Source of the DNA: Protaetia brevitarsis
Taxonomy: Eukaryota > Arthropoda > Insecta > Coleoptera > Scarabaeidae
Assembly: GCA_004143645.1 (NCBI GenBank)
Contig: RXPK01001230.1
Location: 1 to 64,000, forward strand
Direction: 5' to 3'
Length of the DNA: 64,000 bases
Shown: positions 32,131-44,292 of the stretch, one piece after another
How positions within the stretch are numbered: position 1 is the first letter of the stretch
How the letters are laid out: every line of letters starts with the position of its first letter
Notes under the pieces: generated by a model
The model's database searches: none
Told to the model about the DNA's origin: nothing
What the model saw: the letters and a program-made list of their open reading frames with translations, nothing else
Translations under genes and position numbers: made by a program

Positions 32131-35100
32131 GTTTTCTCTCTTCTAAACTAATAACCTATGGGAATTTGCAAGATACTAAACCACGACTATAAATAGTTAT
32201 CCAGTCTAATGACATTTGCCAACTAATCTTATGAAGGAAAGAGAGCATAAACAAATTCAAAACTGTAGTGTTAAAAGTTTGAGGGAATTATGCAATCCAT
32301 TTCATCCCCACGTGCCGATTTAACTTCACATATGTAGTTTCCAAACTACATAGTAATTTAATTCCAGTTTTAATTGCAATCAGTCTAATTTATAACAACC
32401 GATTACATGCTCGCCTACTTAGCGTTACAGGAAATTGTTTTCTCCGCGTGCACGTAACTAGAGCACTGATATTTTCATTTATTTATGCAATTTTCTCCGA
32501 TACAATACAGAGCACTCGTCAAGCAACAGATTGAAGTAATATCCAGATTGGATTTGCGGCGAATGTGAGGATGAAGTGAAGCGATCGCAAGAACAGGAAA
32601 TGTGAGATGTAATGTCTCGTTTGGTTTGTTATGCACTATGTAACAATTAATCAATTCAACCAAAAATTCTTGGGTTTTGTAAAATAATCATATTAATTTT
32701 TGAGTAGCGCTTGCCGTAATTAGCTAAATAAATGAGGAACCTGGCTTAAAAATGAGAAGCATATTTCGAACAGGATTCCTTTTAGGAAAATCTTCCGTGA
32801 AACATTTTATCCACGGTAATAATGAACTAACCTTCCTAGATACCTACAATACTGGTTAATGGGTATGTGATTAATTGACCGGTTAAATTGTGTCGCCTTC
32901 TCGATTTGTTATTGCGCCCTGTCTTTTGCCATACAATCCAACTGCAGTAACAGGTGTTTCTTTCTTGCATAATTCAGGAAGCCATTTAAAGTAATGGTAT
33001 GTATGTAGATGTTTTTAAGTACTTACAATTAAATAAGCATGTTTTTTGACGAAATGATAGTGGGTTTCCAAATTCTAAACATGTTCCCAACACTAAATAC
33101 TTTGAAGTAAATGAAATTGATTTTTAGCCAAGTAGCAAATTTTTAAAACTAAAAAAAAATATTAAGAAAGAAACAGAAGAAAATCCAAGAAACAGGTTTA
33201 GAATTAAAGGTGATGTCCAACTTTTACAGCGGGAGATATGTTAGTGGAACGTATCTTAACAGTAAATTAATCAAAAGCTCCAAAATAATGTATTGATTGA
33301 TTTTTTGAAACAGATCCAGTATTTTGCATTAAATAACCTACCTTACAATAAAAGAAAAAAAACCTTTTGAAACATTGTGGATTAAGATTATAAGACGCAA
33401 CTACTAATAAAAATAGTTTGTGTTACGAGTGACACTAAATATATCGTGATGCTATGAGATAGCACACAGCTCGGTATAAAAAAAAAACAATTTTAAGGTG
33501 TAATACTCTACTTAAATTATTAAAATTCGATTTTAAACATCCTGTGTCATGTATTTTATTAATCTTTAATCACAAATGTACTCTCTCTAATGCCAGATGG
33601 CATGGGGGAGGGGAGAGGCGAAAATTTCTGACTACAAAAGCCTAGAGGACGCATCGGCATTAAAAAAAATACGAATAGGCAGACCCCCTTTTATCTTTAG
33701 TATAACCAAGGATGCTATGGGGTGCTGTTGTCCAATGTCTTCTGCTCGGATATTCAATGTTGATGTAGTTAATTTAAGTGAAATTGTGCGCCTCTGAGGC
33801 TCTTATTGACACGTGTGTGATAGATAGATAGATAGATAGTTTATGCAGTGTTACAGTATATAGTATATTAAACATGTCAATATAAATAAATAAGAAAGAA
33901 AGTAATATAACACATAACAAATAAATAGTGAATAACAAGTACACGTAGAAATAACACGATAGTCAAACAAACATAAACAAGACAGGATAATAAATTGCCA
34001 TATAGACGTCAAATATCACAGACAGAGTTTTTAAAATAGTCGTCGAGTGAGTATATAACTTTCTTCGCTAACTCTTGGTGAAGTATTTTCTTAAACATGG
34101 TAGAGTTTGAGTGTGTCAATACTATTGACCGACTTTGTAGTATAAAGAAAACATTTAAGTGCAAACAAATGAGATTTCATTTTACAAATGGTTCGAAATG
34201 AATAGCAGTGTAAAACAGCGCAGATAAGAATGTAAGTAGATGAGTTCGGTTATTAAATAACAATCACGGTTTTAAATGGTAATTTCAAGTTTTGCAATTT
34301 AATTTAATCACAGAATTATAAACCTTGATTTTAAATATGAAATTAACTAAAAAATTCCGCTCTTTAAAATTTGTGCTAAGTGATTCTCTGCTTGAATGAC
34401 GGGTGAACATCTATATATGCAACATTTGATGTAAAATTACTGATATTCGGATTTGTGCCATACGAATACATACTGAATACTAAATTCAACTGCCACCTTA
34501 ACTTTTTTCACCCTGTCGCCAATTGTGCGGTGCAATAAAACTCAAAATTCGACGAACATATTGAAACAAAATTTCTTATAAGTATCTTGAAATTTAGATA
34601 AGAATTAAAATAATAACATAGGTTTCTATGGGCGCACAATACTACTAGAATTGGAGGGGGATAACGGCATGCAACACTCGTCAGTTCTGGAATAGGACAT
34701 CGAATGGGGCTGTGGTTAAAGTACTTCGTATTCCTAATTTTGTTTATTTGTTTACTATAAGATGACCCCGCTACTAGTTTAGACAATTGTTTGTCTTCAA
34801 GGCGTCCGTCAGGTCGTTGCGTGATCCCATAATAGTAAGTGTTAAAACATCAAAAGGCAAGGGAAGAATCTAGAGTGAATATGCACTACTAATTTTTATT
34901 CGTATTACCTATTCGTATCACCTAATTATGGACAACCAAATATATAATAATATAATTAACTTGTTTAAGAATAACCATCATTCTAGGTTGAAATTTGGAA
35001 TAAATAGGATAGTATCAAAAAAAATATTAATATTTATAAAAATTGCTTGAGATATTTGTTTACGGAGCTTGACTAGAATGATTTGAATTACAAACTTTCT

Positions 35101-35959
35101 AAGAGACATAGACTACGGATGTCTTCCAAGAGTGCCTCTACCTCGAAAAGTCGTTAATTACGCCAATATGAGGGGAATATTGGATATTGAACATATGAGA
35201 ATGTGCATGTGATCAAATGGAAGTATAGAACGTTTAAACTAAATGAAAATAAATAAATATTGCTAAATTATGTAATCACCTTGCATTCACTACAAAACAA
35301 AAGTAGGTGTGTGTACATCATAAAAAATATTTTTAAAAAATTACAATACTTATTACTACATATAACCTAAAGCTACCAAGGTGTGCTTTTGCGGCACAAT
35401 TGATTTTGAATTGCTGGAACTGTGTAAGTTAACTGCCCAAGAGATCCAGTTGAGGTAGGGGTTGGGTATTCCTCAAATAAACATTTAACACAGAAAGAAT
35501 AAATTTTTTTAAAAATATTTTGCCTATTTAATAAAAATTAACATATTACCGAACGTCCTACAAAGTGGGTCCTTGAGGCACATATGTTAATATAACTAGA
35601 AATACAGTTCCTACGTTATTTAAAACTATATGTGGTAATCCCCGTAAAAGATATGCTTTATATTCTCGGACTCTCCCCTTTTGTATGTAAGAACTTCCAT
35701 GCATATGAAAGGGAATTCCTAAATGCGTTTTGCCAAAACGTCAGCTACAACTCATTGCTATCAGTGTATTTGGTGACTTTCCTAACGAACGCATGGCCGT
35801 TTTAGGTGTCTATGTTAATTTTATTCTTTACCTAGTGGAAGTATAGTATAGACAAGTAGAAAATAAAGTTTTTGATTGACCCAGGTAAAAATAGATTGTT
35901 GTTTTATGACTTATTTGGTTTTGAAATGTATGCAAAAGTATACCGATTGATTGACTGAC
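32131..35959. other. unassigned AT-rich DNA
   Basis: Nearly four kilobases with no recognised coding or RNA gene. The only tandem repeat noticed is a short GATA microsatellite at 33819-33839. The 66-codon frame at 33597-33797 and the 92-codon frame at 34508-34786 are unrecognised. Confidence 0.5.
33819..33839 (+). repeat. (GATA)n microsatellite
   Basis: About five GATA units in a row. Confidence 0.9.
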
Positions 35960-37852
35960 GACGCCGCAACTAACTGAAAAGGAGTTGCTCGATGCCTTGT
36001 ACGAAAGTGATAAGGATGGGAAGAATGTAATGATGGTGAAGAGAGAGAGCAAATGCGAAACCTCCTCTAGTGAAGCAGATTATCAGAAACTGGCGATGAA
36101 GAAAGCGTGAACAAGAAGGAATGACGAGAGTGATGTAATGATGAACCGCCGGCATTCGCAACCTTTATTGAAAAAGATGGTACCGAGTGGAATGCCACGG
36201 ATTGCCAGGGAAAAAAACGTGAACACAACAAAATTACAAACAGCTTGGAACAAGTGAAACTTCCACCTGGACTGCATGTTATACTCCTTGTGACCATTCA
36301 ATTTATTTTTTGATGATACGGTATTGGTAGTGTGGTTACTTTCACTAATAAGCGGGCTGTTCGTATTCTTGGCGATTTGTGGAAAACAGTTTGACGAGTT
36401 GAAATCGTCGCTTTCTTGGGCCCTTTGATTATGCTGGAAGAAATAAAAAGGATGGTGGACGATAATGAGCTATGGATCCTTTATATGGAAATCCTGTTTA
36501 TCGAGCGTTATGTCAAAAATAGATTTACTCAATTACTAGATTTATTCGTTTGCGATAAGCGACCAGAACCCTCCGAAGGAAAAGGACAAGTTGGCACCAA
36601 TTAGAGACTTGGACCGTGTTAATACAAACTTGCTGAAATATTATCTCCTGGCAGTAATCTAACCATCGATGAACAACTGGTGCCTTTTAGAGGTCGTGTA
36701 TCTTTCCGACAGTACCTCCCAAGCAAGCCAGAATAAGTTACGGTATGAAACTTTGGTGATATGCCATAGTGGAATAGTTATCCGTTCGTGGTATACCGTA
36801 CTTAGGAAAAGAAGGTCTCAACAAGCAGAAAACTTAGCGCAAAAGGTGGTGAAGACCTTGGTGAACCTTTCTGAGAACTATAAAGAATATTACGTTCGAC
36901 ACTTCTTCACCAGCTACGAGCTTGCATCCAGTTTGCTTACACAAGGCCTAACTTGTGTAGGAACGCTCAGAAAAAATAAGCGCTGCATACACAAAAATTT
37001 TACCTCACAGGCGACGGATACATTGAAAGCAACTTGTTTGGTTTTCAAGAAGACAATGACTTTGGTACCTTACGTACCTAAGAAAAATCGCTGTGTAATT
37101 AATTATCTAGAATGCCACAACGACCCACCATAGATGAGGAAAATAAAATAAAATCTGAATCAATAAGTACTACATTCCACGAAGAGAGTGGATACACTTG
37201 ATCAGATGGTACATACATATTCAGTGAAACGCAAAACTAATAGGTGGCCTTTGGTCTATTTTTCAATATAATTGATGTGTATGGAGTAGCTTCATTTGTC
37301 ATTTGGAGAAATATTCCATCCTGACTGGCATATTTCCAAAAACGAAGACTTCGCAAATTTTCATTACGAGAAATTACAACAGAATTAGTAATGGGAAAAA
37401 TAGACGTCGTAGTTTGAGTGCTTGCATAAAAGTCATACTTCATTGATACAAACTACGTTGAATCAATACCAACACAGGGAGTCTCGGCTCGAGAAATAAG
37501 AAAACGAAAACGGTGCTATATTTGCCATCAAAGAAAAAGCAAATGTCAACACAGGTTATGGTATAAGTGTAACCAAACGGTTTGTCGGTGAACATTCAGA
37601 GAAAGATACTCAACGTGCACAAATTGCAAACTACATAATAACTTTCAAATATTTTACTATCTTGTACTATGTTTTAAATTATATCTTCTGGACACACAAT
37701 ATTCTTTCTATAATGTTTAATCTTACTGTATACCCTACTACATGAAAATAAAATGCATATTTTGCTATTACTTACATCAACAATGTGTACAATAGACGTG
37801 TGCCTGTAGCCACCTGTAGACACATTAATAAACAATTGAGGACTAGGGTTAA
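35960..37852 (+). mobile_element. piggyBac transposon relic with 3' end
   Basis: A decayed piggyBac transposase. In order, with frame changes: a Glu/Asp/Ser-rich N-terminus with KELLDALYESDKDGK near 35980; EKDGTEWNATDCQGKKR near 36165-36215; RYVKNRFTQLLDLF near 36510-36550; TIDEQLVPFRGRVSFRQYLP near 36665-36720; NLAQKVVKTLV; FFTSYELASSLLTQG near 36905-36945; LVPYVPKKNRCVI; TIDEENK near 37125; FNIIDVYGVASFVIWRN near 37262-37315. The C-terminal cysteine-rich domain reads RCYICHQRKSKCQH then YKCNQTVCR near 37510-37590. The catalytic FD.FFTS aspartate is out of frame. The right end (37842-37852) reads CTAGGGTTAA, the inverse of the TTAACCCTAG start known for piggyBac. No matching left end was found. 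Confidence 0.9.
37842..37852 (+). repeat. piggyBac 3' terminal inverted repeat with TTAA
   Basis: ACTAGGGTTAA: the reverse complement begins TTAACCCTAG, the canonical terminus of piggyBac-family elements with its TTAA target. It lies about 200 bases after the cysteine-rich domain, the expected distance. Confidence 0.65.
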
Positions 37853-40800
37853 TAGGCATTTAAAAAAGATTATTCACATGGGTATGCGCCTACATACACG
37901 TTAATTTTGGGCAAAATCGAAGCCCAACAATTTTCCTATCTCTAATATTGCAATATCAATGAAATTATTATATGTATAATAACAAGTACCATATTTATTT
38001 ATATAAAACAAGATGTACTCAACAGAACAACAGTGTTTTCTGCAGGGTTTGAAGTTTGGAGTGAAAAGAAATACAGTGACTCAATGTGACATTTTGATAG
38101 TTTTAAAATTGTTTAAATGGTTTATTATTGTTGCATACTGAAATAATTCTAATATAGCCCCGGAAAGGTAACGCGTGGAAACTGTTGATATTTACTTTTT
38201 CATCTTGTAACTACGAGATCGTGGGTTTTATATTCAAAAGCTGGTAATGAATAAAACAAATAAATTGTTAGTATAAACGAAAAGGAGTTTACACAGACGT
38301 AATAGCTTTAGTTCACTTTAACAAATTAATGTATTTGTGCTAATACCTGTAACTTTTTACAGTTATTAGCAGAAATACAGTAATTTGTTAATTTCTTACT
38401 GTAAAAAGCTTGCAATCTTTAGTTCACTTTATTTTTACATTCCAATGAAAGTAATAAAAAGAAACTTAAAGAATTGTGTTCGCAAACTTCAGGATCTATC
38501 CATGGGACATAAGTTTCCTTTAACCTTAATGAAAGGAACAAAGTTGGAGGGTAGCGTATTAAATATTTGAACTTTTGCTTTTTAAGAACCCCCTTAATGT
38601 GTGAGATAGAGAGGACGAAGGTTTTTCTAAAATGTCACATTATTGATACTTTTTGATTTAAAAAAATATATTGGCTGATTTAAATTAAAAATGATATAGT
38701 ATTTAACAAAATGAAGTGTGCAAAATGACCTCTAAAACAACATTTAGTGCAAAAAAAAATATATATGTGCTCCTTTTTGACAATTTTTTAAACTAAAAGA
38801 TATGTGTACTACTTATATAGATTGATTTAATGTGGCGTTGAAAACTTCATCATCAAAGATTTCGTGTTTCATTGAAACTTATTATAGAACTTTAAAAACT
38901 CTTGTTATCGAAACTTATTTATCTCATCTGATTTTATTTTTTAATTCTGACCACATTTACACTTCTTAGGAAACCTTTAGTTATTGGCAAATATACTAAA
39001 TATAAATCACCTTCAACTGCACAAAATATATATATGTAGTTTCATAATAAAATGCCATTGGTATGCATACTTGAAGGTACAAATATTATGTAAATAACTG
39101 CTACAACTCGTTTTCTCGATATTTGTAGTTGCATACTGAAATATCATTCTTTAAATGAAAGCGATTTTCCAGACATACTTTCGGAATATGAATCTCTAAA
39201 ATGCGCACCTCTAGTATGTACCACTACTATGTTATCCAAAAACTGAATTTGGGATCATAATTAGGAAATGGAATGACAAGAAAATTAATGGCAAATCGAC
39301 AACTGGTCTTGTTTCAAAATTCTTCAAGTTTTATTAAAATACGAAACCACTTCATGATTAAAAATTTTAAACAGTACTTAATAAATCAATTCGGAACATT
39401 AAAATCATGGACTTTAATCAAGATTTAAAGAAAAAAAATAGATGGTTTTGAAGCAGGTGCAGCCACAAGCCAAGATTATGAAGATCAGATGGTATTACAA
39501 CATTTAATTAAAGAACAGCATTAAGTCTCTATACGTAGCGCTTTGTGTTATCCTTTTCAAGAACATCCGCCCTTGCTGCTTAACTCTGTACGAGGAAGCG
39601 GTAATCCGTAAACGACACACGTCAGTGCTTAGAAAATATATAGCAGACACTGATTGTGAGACCTGATGTCGATATGGTTCCTTAAGAGAAGGGAATAAGG
39701 ACTTAAGAGTTGGGGAAATTGCCAAAAATTTTAAGAATATAAATTTTATAAAGAGAATTTCCGTCCATAAGTTAATATACATTCTGAAAAAGATTATATT
39801 GGATTGCTGGATCTATATATTACCAATTGTCTCTACTAGACCTCTAACAAGATCTAGAAACTTTAACAAAACCTTCTACATATCCTATGACTACTTGTTT
39901 GGACTATCTTCAAAGTATACCTACCTAGTGTGAAAAACAAAAGAATATACTTATTGCTTTTATATTTCTCAACATACTAATTCTTTCCAATATTTTACGC
40001 AATCTACTAATTTCTCACTATATCTGTATATTTGTATAAACAGATGTGAGCACGAAGCGCGCTTATTTTATCTTCAATGAGCGGTACTTTTATTTCGTCC
40101 AATTGTTCGCTTCATATATGCTGCCTTTTGATAACGAAGTCCTTTTTTTGCGCAAAGGTCGCGTCAATCAGGCATCTATCTGTCTCAGTGCAGATACGGA
40201 TGAAATAAAACGCGAATTAAATTGTGAATTTCTGTCGGTTTTATTTTTGTGCCCTTTTAATCTTGAAATTGTTGGTAATCCCGGGGCGTGGAATTAATTA
40301 CGCACACCGCACCTACGATGCTTTTGAAATTTACAAACAAAATCAGTGATGGCGGATTTATTTAAAATAATGCGCCCTTTTTAGGTTGTATTACATGCAA
40401 TCACTTCAGTTTTTGACATTCAAATATTCGTTTTAATTATTAAAGCATCGTGTCATGATATGGGATTTATGATTTCTTTTTAATTACTTTTTACCTTTGT
40501 GACATCTTGTATATTAAATAAAAAGTAACTTGAACGTATGAGTAATGATATAGAAAGGCAAACAACGAACTGAAAATGTAAGCAAATATTCAAATTATTG
40601 AAATAGATCAAGATATGAAAAAAGAAGATTTTCTTTCTCACTGAAGTTTCTGGATTGGAAATACCTTTAGATCTTACCTTTATATGGGACACAGAGAAAA
40701 ATTGTTAAAGCAACAAATATATAACTTTGAATAAAGAAAACATATTGTTTCCAATCAATTAATTATTTCTTAACATTCAAATAGTTTTTTTTTAATATTC

Positions 40801-41994
40801 AACGCGGAAAAAAAGATATTTCAAGCAGAAATTTCAAAGCACTGTTACTCACGGTAAACTTCACAAACAACAAAAAAAATTTACAGATATACAGGTATAT
40901 GTAAAAATGTTTAAAATAAGTGATGTATGTAACATATGTGCATACATATACCTAAGTGCATATTTACATATGCGTCAAATAAATAAGAACCCGCATTGTT
41001 TGGGCCGAAATTGTTTGAGCCAACAAAGCTGAATACGTAAGAGATATCTGCAGTAGATGCGTTGTTATTGAGGAATTGTTATTCAGTTTGGTTCTATCAG
41101 CATATAGTATCATATTTATTTTGTTTATTTACACAAATGGTGGAAGTTCTATTTTACTAATACAGCGAAGGTTATAAGGTATATATCAAGATTGGACTAA
41201 CCAAAATTGCAATTAACTTAATGAATTAACTTAGAACCTCGCAAAAAAAAAAACGTAGCTTTTGGTCTATCGTATTTAATTCTACCATTTCCATGCCCTT
41301 TAGGCTGAAGTTTAATTCTGTTAAAATATAAGCTCCCTAGTCAGTCCTTGGTTCGTGGTAGGTTTTAATCATCAAGTTAAAAGTGCTGATCCGATAATTG
41401 AATTCTTCGACATATCCCTGTCCCATGGTTTATTCTGTTTGCAGCCAAAGTTGGTGAACGCTAGTATTTTTAAGTATACTTAAAAGGTTCCACTGTAAAA
41501 CAATTTACATCCGATATCTCAGATTCCCTACATTGCCCATTGCTGGTTACTACTACCCCAGATTCAGGGTTAGGCTCCTTGGCCTAAAGAGCCTTGCATT
41601 CAACGGTAGTTAAGCCAGAGCACTTTCAAAGGTTTATTTTGATGCCGTTGCTTTGAACTAAGTTCTTGTGTCGTAGCTGTGAAAGGCCATTTACAGTAAG
41701 GAAAAAAAAGTGTAGAAATCATGATCCATCTTCTCAGAAATTGTTTTCTAATCAAAGCTACCGGTTTCGTCCAAACGAGGATAGCCTCAGGCAAGAATTA
41801 AGAACAGTTTAGGAATAGTTAAGGCTATTTTATTTACAATACCTTTCTACTGAGTATTTTCTTCGTAAATTGCGTGCAATTGATGCCCCGTCTCGGAAAA
41901 ATCGCACATCGCAATCACGACTCGTTTTAAAGTCAGATCTATCTGCTTTTGATACATTGTTCCTTCCAGATGGCGCTTTTCTATAACGGTCATC
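37853..41994. other. unassigned AT-rich DNA, with one GC-richer conserved-looking stretch
   Basis: No recognised gene. At 40045-40310 an open frame of 83 codons coincides with less AT-rich sequence and could be a conserved non-coding element, although nothing in it is diagnostic. A 92-codon minus-strand frame at 39504-39782 is unrecognised. Confidence 0.45.
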
Positions 41995-42009
41995 TGTAAT
42001 CTTGATGCT
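41995..42009 (+). repeat. target-site duplication, left
   Basis: TGTAATCTTGATGCT, repeated with one change at 42504-42518, flanks tail copy 3. Confidence 0.85.
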
Positions 42010-42503
42010 ATATAAGGAAACGCGGAGGCTGCTTCTTCAGCACTTAAAAGGATAGTAATAATTTGCGGCTAGTAATGAGGTCTAGGACTTCTTCCCAGAT
42101 CCTCCCAGAGTAAGGTTTTTGCCATGGTTTTCCCTTAATCTGTGGCCATTGATTTTATATAAGTATATTATATATAGTCAATGTCCTTGGCGAATGCTGG
42201 GAGATAACGAAAGTCGTTCCATGGGCGCATTTAATAACAACTGATAGTTGACCGATTTACAATAGACTCGCGATTATGTGAACTAATCATATTTCAGATA
42301 TTGCCTCATTTAAAAAAAGTAGTATTCATATGGTCGCGAGGCTACTGTATTATATTTTTGTTACTAAGAATCATAGGGAAATTATTTAATTAGAGTAGGA
42401 ACATTGCAATTGTTACGGATCTCATATAGTGTTAGAATAGGTAGCCTCGTGTAGTACCTTTTAGGTGGAGCACGGGGTAGTAATTTAGTTTTCATAAATA
42501 AAG
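42010..42503 (+). repeat. LINE 3'-tail repeat, copy 3, with target-site duplication
   Basis: A 494-bp insertion of the 3' tail family found at 26.5, 31 and 50.2 kb. It is flanked by a 15-bp direct repeat with one mismatch, ends in CATAAATAAAG, and is truncated at its 5' end, exactly as expected for LINE target-primed reverse transcription. Within it, about 35 bases at 42148-42182 are absent from the other copies. They form an AT-rich imperfect palindrome, starting ATTGAT and ending GTCAAT, and so appear to be a later insertion. Confidence 0.85.
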
Positions 42504-42518
42504 TGTAATCCTGATGCT
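42504..42518 (+). repeat. target-site duplication, right
   Basis: TGTAATCCTGATGCT, partner of the left copy at 41995-42009 (one mismatch). Confidence 0.85.
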
Positions 42519-43612
42519 GCCTCACTAAAGCTTTCATTAAGTTTTTTTTTTGAGGTTTTCAGTGTCATTTTAGGATCTTCGTCACATCTTTTTACCCTAG
42601 ATACTCTTCTTATTATCTCTAGTAGTTTGTCTAACGTCTTCCAATTTGAGTTTTTACCTCTCCCTTCGTTTGCGATCTGCTTTCTTCCGCTTGAGTGTAA
42701 CTCTAGGTTTTGGCCTTTTAACGAGTTGTTTTTCATCAGGGCCAGATGAAATCTGTTTTTTTATTGAGGTTGATACTTCACGTATTCATAGTCAAACCTT
42801 GATCTGAAGATGGCTGTTGCAAGCCGAAACTAGTAATCATATATTAAACTATTTATGAACAAAACAACGGGTTTTCTTTTTAACTCTTTTTACCCTTACA
42901 ATATTACAGTAGCAAATACATGAAATGTATGAGTTCAAAAATTGCCGTAAATATGGCAGTTTTCATACAGTTTTCGCTACAGTAACAATGTATATTTTGC
43001 GTAAATTGAATGCATAGCAGACACGACCATAAAATTTATTTATTAAGTAATTAGGTATCTGATAGTAAGTGTGATCGTCCGAAAGATGACTCGCATCGCA
43101 CCAAGATACGCCTGCGAATCAACCTCATTACGGGGAGGCAACCGGCAGAAGACAAATCATGTTCGCACAATAAATTTATTTAAACCAATAAAGTAGTCAC
43201 ATTTAGAGTGAGTGTGAAAATAACTTTAACAGAGTATGGTTAGTGATTATTTGGTGCGGTCACATTAATATAACCAATATAACCAAGTAGGTAAGCATTT
43301 AGTACAAACACATAGTTAATTTGAAATAAATAGATACAGGATTCAAGTATGTATGGACTATTAATCTATAATATTTAATCTAATTTAGTTTACTTGCTAA
43401 AACAAATACTATGCACATTTCTATCGAATATCTGATACTAACAAAGTAAGCTTTTTGAGAGAAATAAATATTTGCTCTAGTGCAAACAAGCCGCCTGGTC
43501 GAGTCAATGAACATTTCATTGATTTAATGATAACTCTTTCCCCGCATATAAAGCATAATGCTTTTCGCTCTCGTTCTTGTTAGTCTACTTATAGCATCAT
43601 ATTTAGAATTAG
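42519..43612. other. mostly unassigned DNA around the ribozyme-like motif
   Basis: Apart from the hammerhead-like motif at 42800-42839, no element was recognised. The minus-strand frame 42485-42736 is Lys/Arg/Glu-rich and unrecognised. The stretch 43060-43180 is somewhat GC-richer. Confidence 0.4.
42800..42839 (+). ncRNA. hammerhead-ribozyme-like motif (copy B)
   Basis: TGAT (42800-42803) precedes CTGAAGA (42804-42810). One bulged T is followed by GGCT, the loop GTTGCA and AGCC, a four-pair stem II. Then come GAAAC (42826-42830), the palindrome ACTAGT (42829-42834), an A (cleavage triplet GTA), and ATCA (42836-42839), which pairs perfectly with TGAT as stem I. Compared with copy C at 25.8 kb, both helices keep pairing while their sequence differs, which supports an RNA fold. 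The motif is of the type I, short-stem-III kind described for Penelope-like elements and retrozymes. Activity is not shown. Confidence 0.5.
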
Positions 43613-43620
43613 ATTATTAG
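43613..43620 (+). repeat. 8-bp target-site duplication, left (hAT)
   Basis: ATTATTAG; its partner CTTATTAG lies at 44285-44292 (seven of eight bases identical). Confidence 0.6.
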
Positions 43621-44284
43621 TAGAGTGGTCAGACGTGTCTGCTTACATGGGTCGCACTCGCCTCGCGCTATGCAGAACACTTGGCCAAGGTATATCTTCC
43701 AGGCAGTAAAACCACTCTATCCGATTCGTGTGTCTAGTATCTAATATCAGTGTTAGTCGAGTCTTGATGCGAGATACTACAACTCTCCGTTAATGTTTTA
43801 CTTTTTGTAAATGTAATACAACGATACGCGTATAAAATTCCAGAGAACGACCATAGTTTCATAATGTAGAAAAGTATATCCGTGAATTCTAGGATTTACA
43901 TTATGGTGGTGCAAAAATAGTGTGTACAGTGTGCGATAAACAGTTATTATGCTGGCACAAATCGGATTACACATTGCTGGTGGTGTATCTGGCCCGTTAT
44001 CTACCTATAAAGATTTATTTTAATTATGCGTGTGTTACATCCGTAGATGTTAAACAGTCTTTTTCAAAATATAAGCTTGTTTTATCATCGCGACGAAAGC
44101 GGTTTAGTGAGAAAAATCTTGAAACACTTAATGGTATAAACTTTTCAGCAGTCCTATGTCATTTCTGCCAGTTAAAGAAAGTAAGAGGCTTATAAATAAT
44201 ATTTATAGTTAATTAAATAAATAAAGAACTTTGCTCTTTCCCCTTAGTACTGGCCTAGCGCACAGACGAAAGTTGACTACACTA
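43621..44284 (+). mobile_element. hAT transposon, internally deleted
   Basis: A 664-bp element. The internal frame (43914-44160) reads AKIVCTVCDKQL, the C-x2-C start of an N-terminal zinc finger, then within some 35 codons jumps to CVTSVDVKQSFSKYKLVLSS then RRKRFSEKNLETL, the SCDVERSFS.YK..L..RR..F...NL block near the C-terminus of hAT transposases (as in the CGGBP1-like group). The catalytic core in between is deleted. The ends read TAGAGTGGTCA (43621-43631) and, inverted, TAGTGTAGTCA (44274-44284), nine of eleven alike and fitting the YARNG start of hAT termini, with 8-bp near-identical target duplications outside. It could be mobilised only in trans. Confidence 0.75.
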
Positions 44285-44292
44285 CTTATTAG
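44285..44292 (+). repeat. 8-bp target-site duplication, right (hAT)
   Basis: CTTATTAG, partner of the left copy at 43613-43620. Confidence 0.6.

Noticed and set aside
36067..36301. Two overlapping minus-strand frames of 72-76 codons
   Set aside because: They are antisense shadows of the acidic, Ser-rich N-terminal region of the piggyBac relic.
43621..43690. tRNA-like A-box word near GTAGAGTGGTCAG
   Set aside because: No B box at the expected distance; the word is better explained as the terminus of the hAT element.
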